Shown here one piece after another: positions 55,203 to 62,038 of a stretch of DNA of 62,038 bases. The notes below the pieces were generated by a model. It saw only the letters and a list, made by a program, of their open reading frames with translations. It was not told the DNA's origin and did no database searches. Made by a program: the position numbers and the translations under genes. The DNA lies in IMG/VR virus record IMGVR_UViG_3300020207_000023, positions 1-62,038 of that record; one strand, given 5' to 3'. Source of the stretch: a virus. Numbering within the stretch: the stretch's first letter is position 1; every line of letters starts with the position of its first letter.

Positions 55203-56254
55203 TAGGCTAATGTTCCTGTAAATCCAGAAGTATCAAAAGAACCAGTAGACCGCGCACCTGTGTAGTCCTGAATTACAGAACCACGCTGGCTGTTGCTTGT
55301 AGTCAAAGTTGTTTGCGTATGCCCATATTGGATATAACGGTTGTTTTGCACTTCCATAGAGGTGCTTTTGTTATTTGAAGCAAACCAAATATAACGAACA
55401 CCGCTAATAGTTTTTGCCCCTGCCGCGATATTACGAGTATCACGACCGCCACTATTATAGTTTATAGAAAATTGTTGATTTGATGTAATGGTGTCATCAA
55501 AAGAACCATCAGCTTTCGTTGGCAATACAGTATTCATACTGTAATTTCCTGCACCATAGTTTCCATAATCTAGTTCGTTATATGTCCAATATGCTGTAAA
55601 ATTATTGCCCGACCGCACCAGTTTCCAATTAAAACCCCCACCGTAATCGCTGTGATAAATATCAGGACCAGACGCGCCACCAAAACCGCCAATCAAATTG
55701 ATACGCACAGTGCCGCCACTGCTTTGCAAAGCAGATACAAAATCGGTGCGGCTTGACCCACTAAATGTGCCATTTCCAATAACAACAACAGTAGAAGATG
55801 AAGAGTTACGCGCTCCATAGCCACCAGAGCCTGTAACAGTTCCTAGGATGTTTAAGCGTAGTGTGCCATTAGCCCCAGAAGGGAAAGTAATCCCATCAAG
55901 GTTAACAGCAGAGTTACTAATAGTGACCCCATAATTTATGATAATATCTTTGTTATAATCACCTGTGTAATCATTACCAAAAATGGTTTGAGCATTTTGG
56001 TTCTGTGCAGAAGCATTAAACACATAGGTAAAATATTTAGAAGTGCTTCTAAAATCCTGAACGGATATAGCCCCCGAAGAAGGTATCCCAGCAGAGTAAT
56101 CCTGAGCTAGGTTGTTAGCCGCTTTTTGTCTTATAGGGGTATTCCCACCCGCCGGACCTTTATAAAGGTCGCCAAGCGAGATACTGCCTGTGCCGCCTAC
56201 AAACTCTGTTCTTAGATCAGCAAAAGAAACTGCCCCAAATGAAGGTATAGCCAT
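55202..56254 (-). CDS. Tail structural protein, beta-rich
   Basis: 350 residues. Two short repeats at the start (IPSFGAVSFADLRTEF and IPSSGAISVQDFR) are followed by a Ser/Asn/Gly-rich beta region (IGNGTFSGSSRTDFVSALQS). Repeats of the SFxDLR type are common in phage fibre bases. The stop overlaps the start of the next tail gene. Role unknown; a fibre or baseplate protein is likely. Confidence 0.6.
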   Translation of the reverse strand: MAIPSFGAVSFADLRTEFVGGTGSISLGDLYKGPAGGNTPIRQKAANNLAQDYSAGIPSSGAISVQDFRSTSKYFTYVFNASAQNQNAQTIFGNDYTGDYNKDIIINYGVTISNSAVNLDGITFPSGANGTLRLNILGTVTGSGGYGARNSSSSTVVVIGNGTFSGSSRTDFVSALQSSGGTVRINLIGGFGGASGPDIYHSDYGGGFNWKLVRSGNNFTAYWTYNELDYGNYGAGNYSMNTVLPTKADGSFDDTITSNQQFSINYNSGGRDTRNIAAGAKTISGVRYIWFASNNKSTSMEVQNNRYIQYGHTQTTLTTSNSQRGSVIQDYTGARSTGSFDTSGFTGTLA

Positions 56255-56973
56255 TAAACGGATCCATATGCTGTCACATTACCTACAACAGTCAGATTGC
56301 CTGAGCTGTCTAGTTTCATTTTATTTGCGCCACCATAAGCGAACATAATATTGTTCGACCCATCCTGCGTAATTGTCCAACCACCTGTTTTAAGGGTGAC
56401 TGTAATTGTCCCACTTCCAGGAGGAGAAACACCCCCTGTAGCGGTAATTGTTCCGGTACAGGTAATAGCACCTGTGATATTTACATCACCTGTGCCAATA
56501 ATATCAAAGTTATTAAGGTCAAGGTTGCCGCCAAGTTGGGGGCTAGTATCATCTACAACATCATTTGGCAACTCATAAACTTGAGCACCCGCCCCAGCAC
56601 CATCAGCATAAATCCACTGCGATACCCCCGCAGGAATACTGGCATTACCGCCAGAACCTTGCGTAAATACGACTGTTTGACTTGTGGTATTGTTTACCAG
56701 ATAACATTTAGCGGCGTTATTAGGATCAATAGTAATGGTATTTGTGCCAGTTGGCGAACCAGCAATAACCAATACTTTGTAGCCACCATCAGACAAAGCA
56801 CCGTCAGATGTTGTCAATGTATGCGTTGTGCCACCAATCGTAATCGTGCCAACACCATTAACAGCGCGGTCAATAATATCAAAATTCAGGTTTGTAGTTG
56901 CTCCCCACGCACCCGATTGTTCACCAGTTCCAGGTTTTTCTAAACCAGTGTTATTGGTATATGTGCTTGCCAT
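56254..56973 (-). CDS. Tail fibre-type protein
   Basis: 239 residues. Start TYTNNTGLEKPGTGEQSGAW followed by GATTNLNFDIIDRAVNG is a well-known phage fibre N-terminus. The rest is a beta-rich stalk (QLGGNLDLNNFDIIGTGDVN) ending KLDSSGNLTVVGNVTAYG, the type of stalk that continues into fibre heads. Forms the proximal part of a fibre; the head may be one of the short downstream products. Confidence 0.65.
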   Translation of the reverse strand: MASTYTNNTGLEKPGTGEQSGAWGATTNLNFDIIDRAVNGVGTITIGGTTHTLTTSDGALSDGGYKVLVIAGSPTGTNTITIDPNNAAKCYLVNNTTSQTVVFTQGSGGNASIPAGVSQWIYADGAGAGAQVYELPNDVVDDTSPQLGGNLDLNNFDIIGTGDVNITGAITCTGTITATGGVSPPGSGTITVTLKTGGWTITQDGSNNIMFAYGGANKMKLDSSGNLTVVGNVTAYGSV

Positions 56974-57030
56974 CTAAAACCACCATATTTATCTAAACCA
57001 ACTATAAGCTCAATAGGCTTTTTCGTAAAG

Positions 57031-57807
57031 TCAAACTGTTTTCTTTGTCCATACTCCAGGATTCGTAGCCGCAATTTTAACCCAATTTGAACTTGTAGGA
57101 ACAATTTGTATCCAACTTTCTGGCGGCACAGAAGCATCAATAGGCTCCCAGAACAACCTATTTGTGATGATTATATCAAATTGGGCATTAGAGTGTGCTT
57201 CAGCATTATAGATAAGAATACCACCAAAGGGGTATGTACGGAACAGTGCTTCTAATTCAGCTGTGCCTTGCTGTATGACACCCCCTGTATTGATCATTTC
57301 AAAATTGCCGATAATATCAGCAAAACCGCTATATGTCATATTAGCATTAGCAGATTGCTCAAAATTCATATCTATAATGCTAACACCACCAGCGATATAA
57401 TCGCCATCTGCGCTTTGCGTAAACTCAGCGGTTTGCTCATAAACACCACTGGCGATATAGATCCCTGGAGTGCTTTGTGCAAAATTGAAGTTATTTTCAA
57501 TAAGGGCTGGCCTAACACGATTACCTTCGGTTGATTGTATCAACTCTGCGGTTATGCCATTTACACCAGAAGCAACTAATAAACCGTCTGATGTTTGTGT
57601 GAAATTGAGCGAACCTTCCAACGCACCAACAAGAATACCAACTGCGATATTAGCTTTACTTGCTGTGCCTATCATTTCTGATAAGCCGTAAGCTACGAGG
57701 TTGCCGTTTTGTGAACCAGTGAAATTAAAGTCTAACGATTCAGACCCGAACTGCAAAATGCCGTGCGAGGATAAAGAAGTTTCTGATATCGCAAACTCAC
57801 CTAGCAT
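57031..57807 (-). CDS. Beta-repeat tail protein
   Basis: 258 residues with at least six repeats of about 21 residues of the form FxQSxxGxYIASGV (TQTSDGLLVASGV, AQSTPGIYIASGV, TQSADGDYIAGGV, EQSANANMTYSGF). Regular short repeats of this kind usually build a beta-helix or stacked-beta fibre. The C-terminus (PESWIQIVPTSSNWVKI) looks like a capping domain. Receptor or stalk role inferred. Confidence 0.6.
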   Translation of the reverse strand: MLGEFAISETSLSSHGILQFGSESLDFNFTGSQNGNLVAYGLSEMIGTASKANIAVGILVGALEGSLNFTQTSDGLLVASGVNGITAELIQSTEGNRVRPALIENNFNFAQSTPGIYIASGVYEQTAEFTQSADGDYIAGGVSIIDMNFEQSANANMTYSGFADIIGNFEMINTGGVIQQGTAELEALFRTYPFGGILIYNAEAHSNAQFDIIITNRLFWEPIDASVPPESWIQIVPTSSNWVKIAATNPGVWTKKTV

Positions 57808-58343
57808 TAGCCTGCAATTTCCATGAGTGTAATGGTAGACGTTGAACCTTTGTCGTCATTGATAGCCCACCTATTGACATAACCCGCCCCACCCGACTCC
57901 TTGACCTGAACCTTATAGGTTGTGGCGGATGTCGTTGACGGGCTGTCGAGGTGTGAAATCGAAATGGTGTCTGTTACTCTGTCACCGCCAGGACTGATGT
58001 TGACACCCCCAGAGGTGAAAAATGCTTCATAGGTCGCCGCAGAACCACTACCTGTGTTTTTGCAAATCACGGTGGTTCCTCTAAGTAAGCGAAACCAGTG
58101 TATGTAACCGCTGGTGTCTGCAGATGCTACTATGCCAACCATGACCAAAATTTTGCTATTGGTTGATAAGGGTGTGATTGTAGCAGAAAGTCCGGTAACA
58201 TCTGCAAACGATGTTCCGGGGTTTTCAAAGGTATCTGTCATCGTGCTGGATTTTACTTGGAGTATGCTTCCAGACGGCATCTTAGAAGTGGGTAGCGCAG
58301 TGTTAGTACCCAACAAGGTTGCAAGATTACGGGCGTTACTCAT
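57807..58343 (-). CDS. Tail fibre tip-type protein
   Basis: 178 residues. MSNARNLATLLGTNTALP at the start and PSGSILQVKSSTMTD then SATITPLSTNSKILVMVGIV show the same head module as the products 59945..60490 and the partial 61612..62037. Beta-rich with SHLDSPSTTSATTYKVQVKE near the end. Probably a receptor-binding head. Confidence 0.65.
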   Translation of the reverse strand: MSNARNLATLLGTNTALPTSKMPSGSILQVKSSTMTDTFENPGTSFADVTGLSATITPLSTNSKILVMVGIVASADTSGYIHWFRLLRGTTVICKNTGSGSAATYEAFFTSGGVNISPGGDRVTDTISISHLDSPSTTSATTYKVQVKESGGAGYVNRWAINDDKGSTSTITLMEIAG

Positions 58344-58352
58344 AGCTTACTC

Positions 58353-58739
58353 CTAGTCTGGCTTTGTAGGCCACACTACATCGTCAAGGGAAGTGTAGCT
58401 GTCGGTAATATCCCGCAATGCTTGGCGGTAAGCATGGCGAGCCTCGTTGGAATTCACATCCTGCAATGCCCACCAATCAGTCTCAGCCAACCTACGGTCA
58501 CGCTCAGCACGGAGGGCTTTCATAGGCTCCGCCGCATTAAGCTCTTTTAATTTATTGTTTACTTGCGTCCATGTTACGCCCCAATCAGCACTGTTAGCAG
58601 ATTCAATGGCAGAGCCATTCTCATCCGCGCCAGTTACCTTGCGAAACATTTCCTTAAACTCTGCCGCGCTTGTCGGCTCACCACGCAACACCCATTCGGT
58701 GATGCCGAGTTCGGTAAGTGCTTCTGCTATACTTGCCAT
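58353..58739 (-). CDS. Phage tail assembly chaperone-like, paralogue 1
   Basis: 128 residues. The second half, AERDRRLAETDWWALQDVNS then AYRQALRDITDSYTSLDDVV and WPTKP, is the signature of the Phage_tail_APC family. The N-terminal GITEWVLRGEPTSAAEFKEM and TGADENGSAIESAN match its paralogue at 61226..61615 closely. It would help fold or attach the fibre encoded next to it. Two paralogues suggest each fibre set has its own helper. Confidence 0.75.
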   Translation of the reverse strand: MASIAEALTELGITEWVLRGEPTSAAEFKEMFRKVTGADENGSAIESANSADWGVTWTQVNNKLKELNAAEPMKALRAERDRRLAETDWWALQDVNSNEARHAYRQALRDITDSYTSLDDVVWPTKPD

Positions 58740-58767
58740 TTTGTTTTACTCCTATTAAACAAAGCCG

Positions 58768-59457
58768 CTATGTTTTCACGCCAAATACAGTGACATTTCC
58801 ATCAACAGGAGCAAATGTAGCGGATGCGGTAATATCGGTTCCATTGGCGGCACCAACAACCACTCCCATTCTTATGTCTGTTGCGGATGCGGCGTCACCA
58901 ACATCCTCGCTAGAGCCTGAGTCCTCGAACCACTTATTAGCTTCAGAATCTTGCTGATACATAATACATCTACTTTTTATAGCCGTGGGAATAGAGCTAG
59001 AAAATGGATTCATAATAATACACTCTCCACTAAAATACTCATTTGCAACACTACCAAGAGAGGCGTGGATTTGATGCACACCTTGTGAGCTAAAATACCA
59101 GTGTTTGCCATCACCCGATGAACTATTTAGCTGAGAATATTGCATAGCACCTCTTACGGCAGTGCTTGTTGATATAAGAGTTCCTCCGTTACCAAAACGA
59201 ATATAAAGATAAGCTCCAGTGGTTCCGGGACGGTTTACTCTATAAAAAACTTGGTAATAATCATAATTAGCAGAAAAACACCCATTTATATGAAGTGCAT
59301 CAATAGCGGCGGTAGTGGCTGACACAGAGCCAACATGGGTCATGCCAACATTGATTGGCGGATTGTTGAAACTAACATTACCAGTCGCGTCAATCGTCAT
59401 CGCGGTGTTGCTGTTCGTTGGGTCTTGGATTGTGGAGACTTTTAATATGCTCGTCAT
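58768..59457 (-). CDS. Short fibre / receptor-binding protein
   Basis: 229 residues from ATG 59457 (ATGA overlap with the previous gene). MTSILKVSTIQDPTNSNTAM is a common fibre start, followed by the NVSFNNPPINVGMTHVG region and a beta-rich head with DYYQVFYRVNRPGTTGAYLY and GECIIMNPFSSSIPTAIKSR. Likely a homotrimeric tail tip. Host target unknown. Confidence 0.6.
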   Translation of the reverse strand: MTSILKVSTIQDPTNSNTAMTIDATGNVSFNNPPINVGMTHVGSVSATTAAIDALHINGCFSANYDYYQVFYRVNRPGTTGAYLYIRFGNGGTLISTSTAVRGAMQYSQLNSSSGDGKHWYFSSQGVHQIHASLGSVANEYFSGECIIMNPFSSSIPTAIKSRCIMYQQDSEANKWFEDSGSSEDVGDAASATDIRMGVVVGAANGTDITASATFAPVDGNVTVFGVKT

Positions 59458-59948
59458 TGTGCAATCCCCAATACTGTAATAGTCCAACCTTTGTGGTCAT
59501 AGTAAATCGAATTTGCATAGGTAGATGTGCCATCAGCTTTTCTAAAATAGACCTTATAGGTATGGTCACCTGTTCCCAAATTAGAATCTATGCCCTGCAA
59601 ACACACTTGGTCATAAACTTCGGTGCCGCCTGCAACAACCCCAAGCTGAGACCGTATAAGTTCTGAAGTAGACGGAGCCGACCTTTCCAACTTCCAGTCT
59701 ACGAAGGCATGGGTGTTTTTATTCACCCGAAACGAGCCACTAGCCACAACAATAATTTTACTCAATTTTGCTACAGTCGCGGCGGGAACAGTGATTTCAG
59801 AGCCGTTTACGATAAACGCGGTTGAAGTGCTTGTAAGTGAATTATCGGCTCCAAGTTTGTTTCCATCGGCATATATAACATGACCCGGAATCTGCACACC
59901 GTTGCCGCTAGTCTTCTCGTTAATGGTATCGACATAGAGCGTACTCAT
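59454..59948 (-). CDS. Short fibre-type protein
   Basis: 164 residues from ATG 59948 (ATGA overlap). MSTLYVDTINEKTSGNGVQI then PGHVIYADGNKL is a typical short-fibre N-terminus. A beta-rich head with AFVDWKLERSAPSTSELIRS and YKVYFRKADGTSTYANSIYY follows. Part of a set of three short fibre genes in a row. Confidence 0.6.
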   Translation of the reverse strand: MSTLYVDTINEKTSGNGVQIPGHVIYADGNKLGADNSLTSTSTAFIVNGSEITVPAATVAKLSKIIVVASGSFRVNKNTHAFVDWKLERSAPSTSELIRSQLGVVAGGTEVYDQVCLQGIDSNLGTGDHTYKVYFRKADGTSTYANSIYYDHKGWTITVLGIAQ

Positions 59949-60490
59949 TGTGCGATCTCCATTGCATACATCCAAGATTGAAGACCACCAACATTTATAA
60001 TGGCTGAACTCGTTCCACTATAGACAATCCATTGCAAACTATAAGTTCTTGCGTTTGTTGAACCAGCACTTAAATCTGCTGTATGTCCTAGTTGATGGTA
60101 AGTATCACTATTTCCATGATATGTTTCATAAGAGGGGTTTGCAGATCCCCAAACAACAGTGCTACCTTCTAAAAGTCTAGTAGAAATTCCGTGAGTTGCT
60201 ACATGATAAACATTAACTTGCCATATCACATGAATTTTAGATGTGGAATATTTAGGTGTCATAGTTAGTGTGGGGGTGGCTAGAGCAACCCAAGAAGTTG
60301 ATCCAGTTGTATATTGAGTGTTAGAATAACTTATAGGTGTTACTTGAACCACACTCCCCGCTGGCATCGTTGCGCCATTTGGTATGGTGACACTGTTGGG
60401 GAAAGTTACCAGCCCACTGCTACTATTGATATCAATAGCCGAGGTTCCCGCCGCATTGTTTATCTGATCTACATTTAATATCGAAGCCAT
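59945..60490 (-). CDS. Short fibre-type protein with shared head
   Basis: 181 residues. MASILNVDQINNAAGTSAID and LVTFPNSVTIPNGATMPAGS form the stem. The head (ATPTLTMTPKYSTSKIHVIW, ending LQSWMYAMEIAQ) is related to 57807..58343 and to 61612..62037 (LTFTPKFSNSKIVVTYAIPL). Likely a receptor-binding tip; the shared head suggests domain exchange. Confidence 0.65.
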   Translation of the reverse strand: MASILNVDQINNAAGTSAIDINSSSGLVTFPNSVTIPNGATMPAGSVVQVTPISYSNTQYTTGSTSWVALATPTLTMTPKYSTSKIHVIWQVNVYHVATHGISTRLLEGSTVVWGSANPSYETYHGNSDTYHQLGHTADLSAGSTNARTYSLQWIVYSGTSSAIINVGGLQSWMYAMEIAQ

Positions 60491-60497
60491 TTATGCC

Positions 60498-61226
60498 TCA
60501 CAGTATTGTTAAGTTGCCATCGACCGTAATAGTCACCGACGAATCTATCGTCAACGGACCAATAGCCAAAGCATTTTTAGTTGACCCTATAGTCGTATTC
60601 TGCGTAACCGATTGGTTATTCGTACGGAATACAGCCGTATCAACCGTTGTATTTGTCGTTTGAAACTGCGGTGCTGTAATTTCACCACTGAAAGTTCCAC
60701 CCGATGCCTTACTTACTGTATCAGTAACTGTGAAAGCGCGAAAGGCTCTAATCACTAATTCATCACTTGCCGACGCACCACTAGCCAGCGTAATCGTATC
60801 ACCATTACTAGGGGTATAATCAGTGCTATCTAAATGCACACCATTCAAATACACATCTACATCATTGCCGCTAAACGCTAATATCGCGCCATTATAATCA
60901 GCACCAGTAAAAACTGTCTGGCTGGCAGTCGCTACATACTTAAATAACTGCATAGCGTATGACAGGGGCTGGTCTACAGCGCGACCAAAGTAACGGACAG
61001 TAATTACATCGCCGTTAGCGGGCGCGGCAGAAAAAGTAAGTGTATTGCCATAAGCTGTATAAGCGGCACTAGATCCAGGCTCTTGCACTACATTACCAAT
61101 AGTGACAATGATAGCCTCACCACTGGCTACATACTGTGCCAGTGTAAATGCGGTCGTACTCCCATCACCAGTGAACTGCTGGAATGTGATGTCGCCTACA
61201 TTTGGGTCTATTCCTATATATGCCAT
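60498..61226 (-). CDS. Tail fibre with duplicated N-terminal domain
   Basis: 242 residues from ATG 61226 (MAYIGIDPNVGDITFQQFTG), with TAATG overlap on the previous stop. Two similar domains in tandem: residues 15-85 (FTLAQYVASGEAIIVTIGNV ... GDVITVRYFG) and about 95-165 (VFTGADYNGAILAFSGNDVD ... DELVIRAFR). A stalk-like end follows. Its first 103 nt are identical to the fragment at the left edge of the window. Confidence 0.75.
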   Translation of the reverse strand: MAYIGIDPNVGDITFQQFTGDGSTTAFTLAQYVASGEAIIVTIGNVVQEPGSSAAYTAYGNTLTFSAAPANGDVITVRYFGRAVDQPLSYAMQLFKYVATASQTVFTGADYNGAILAFSGNDVDVYLNGVHLDSTDYTPSNGDTITLASGASASDELVIRAFRAFTVTDTVSKASGGTFSGEITAPQFQTTNTTVDTAVFRTNNQSVTQNTTIGSTKNALAIGPLTIDSSVTITVDGNLTIL

Positions 61227-61228
61227 TA
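61124..61228. repeat. 105 bp exact direct repeat, copy 2
   Basis: Identical to 1..105. It covers the first 34 codons and 1 nt of the 60498..61226 fibre gene and the overlapping TAA of the chaperone-like gene 61226..61615. Sequence diverges immediately on the chaperone side. Confidence 0.95.
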
Positions 61229-61615
61229 TGGTTTCTCCGGCCACACAACATCGTCTAATGATGCGTAGTTCTGTGGCACATCTCGTAATGCTTGGCGATA
61301 ATCAAGTTGAGCTTGCGTAGCGGTTCTGTCCGGAGCAACCATCCAGTCCGAGGCCGCCAATCGTCTATCACGCTCTTCCCGCAAAAACCGCAAAGGCTTT
61401 TCCGTAACAAGCGCGTCCATCTTTGCGGAAATCTCACCCCAAGTGACACCAAAATCTGCGGGGTCGGTACTTTCAGTAGCAATACCGTTTTCATCTGCGC
61501 CAGTGAGTTTTACAAAAGACGCATTAAATTCCGCTTCAGTTGTAGGTTCGCCTTCTAATTTATAATTCTCAACACCCAAAGCAATTAGCGCATCGGAAAC
61601 AAATACATTACTCAT
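61226..61615 (-). CDS. Phage tail assembly chaperone-like, paralogue 2
   Basis: 129 residues from ATG 61615 (ATGA overlap with the partial gene). REERDRRLAASDWMVAPDRT, DYRQALRDVPQNYASLDDVV and WPEKP match the Phage_tail_APC family and the paralogue at 58353..58739. Acidic N-terminal half (TGADENGIATESTDPADFGV) is shared as well. Probably assists the fibre encoded just downstream. Confidence 0.75.
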   Translation of the reverse strand: MSNVFVSDALIALGVENYKLEGEPTTEAEFNASFVKLTGADENGIATESTDPADFGVTWGEISAKMDALVTEKPLRFLREERDRRLAASDWMVAPDRTATQAQLDYRQALRDVPQNYASLDDVVWPEKP

Positions 61616-62037
61616 TGGCGTATCTCCGTTGCGACAATATGAAGAGGTGCTGTCCAACCCCAGTTACTATTGTTACCGTTTGAGTGGCAGAACAATGTGT
61701 TGTTTGTACCTTCACTGCTGTAATAAAAGCCATAGGTGACGGAACTCGTAGTGCTGGGTTCATCGACGCCAATAAGTGTGTATTGATTCATATCATTCAC
61801 ATCATAGCCGTTGTTGCTTCTAGCAAAAGCAGACTGCATTAAGTTACGAGTACCTAAAGCACCACCTGTTGTGGAAAAGTCATAATATGTGCCACTAACC
61901 AACCGGAAAGGCTTAAATCCGAACAAAATGTTTGCCGCTCCCGTTGGGTTGAGCGGAATGGCGTAAGTTACAACAATTTTACTGTTAGAAAACTTAGGCG
62001 TAAAGGTTAGACGAAAGTTGTTATGAACCTCAGTCCA
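61612..62037 (-). CDS. Tail fibre head, partial (5' end off window)
   Basis: The frame is open to the right edge of the window and gives 141 codons. LTFTPKFSNSKIVVTYAIPL near the edge matches the head module of 59945..60490 and 57807..58343; the end WGWTAPLHIVATEIRQ corresponds to their LQSWMYAMEIAQ. A TTG at 61926 is not the real start. Receptor-binding role inferred; the stem is missing. Confidence 0.7.
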   Translation of the reverse strand, partial: WTEVHNNFRLTFTPKFSNSKIVVTYAIPLNPTGAANILFGFKPFRLVSGTYYDFSTTGGALGTRNLMQSAFARSNNGYDVNDMNQYTLIGVDEPSTTSSVTYGFYYSSEGTNNTLFCHSNGNNSNWGWTAPLHIVATEIRQ

Positions 62038-62038
62038 A

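Noticed and set aside
1-62038. Window as a complete circular genome with terminal overlap
   Set aside because: The repeated 105 bp is 810 bp away from the right end, and direct end-joining puts the two cut fibre frames out of register. The window may be nearly complete, but closure is not shown.
1-62038. Diversity-generating retroelement acting on the fibre genes
   Set aside because: No reverse transcriptase and no template/variable repeat with adenine-biased changes was found.

Overview
This window looks like most of a lytic, tailed double-stranded DNA phage genome, probably podovirus-like and probably infecting a marine bacterium. The reasons are a P22-type long portal, a large terminase, a family A DNA polymerase, very large internal virion proteins, a phage GroES-like co-chaperonin, and small basic structural genes of the kind common in uncultured marine phages. 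I see no integrase, repressor, tRNA, CRISPR array or insertion sequence. Almost every gene is on the minus strand, packed with 1 to 20 bp overlaps (many ATGA or TAATG junctions). The only rightward gene I support is a SNF2-type helicase at 42.6-44.0 kb.

Layout. 1-9.8 kb: tail fibres, receptor-binding candidates, adaptors and small virion proteins. 9.9-19.4 kb: major capsid protein, decoration and scaffold proteins, GroES-like protein, two holin candidates, portal and large terminase. 19.4-22.4 kb: a compositionally extraordinary segment, a PD-(D/E)XK nuclease and the small terminase. 22.7-28.2 kb: about twenty small early-type genes, including DNA-binding candidates and very short hydrophobic peptides. 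28.3-42.3 kb: DNA metabolism (HD nucleotidase, DNA polymerase, predicted base-hypermodification cluster, DUF932 protein, UvrD-like helicase, AEP primase, SSB candidate). 44.0-62.0 kb: lysozyme, internal virion proteins, tail proteins and a second tail-fibre cluster with duplicated modules. The window begins and ends inside tail-fibre genes.

Two observations stand out. First, 19606-20336 contains not one GA or TC dinucleotide (732 consecutive dinucleotide steps; about 90 would be expected at even base use). This spans coding and noncoding DNA, and the 175-residue protein encoded there has no Asp or Glu. Second, 30.8-35.3 kb looks like a thymine-hypermodification operon: a DUF1599/Nmad1-like protein, a thymidylate-synthase-family hydroxymethylase candidate, a radical SAM/SPASM enzyme, a TET-associated-type glycosyltransferase (with no TET), a zinc ribbon and an aGPT-pyrophosphorylase-like protein. 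I propose, as inference only, that modification depends on GA/TC context and that the island is a modification-free landmark between the terminase genes, perhaps for packaging.

Other structure includes a 62-residue cassette inserted three times in two adjacent virion genes, two related 72 bp intergenic elements 20 kb apart in opposite orientations (one with 7 bp iterons), a possible structured RNA, three Rho-independent terminators, and a repeated leader/promoter block. All family names rest on motif recognition by eye; no database search was run.
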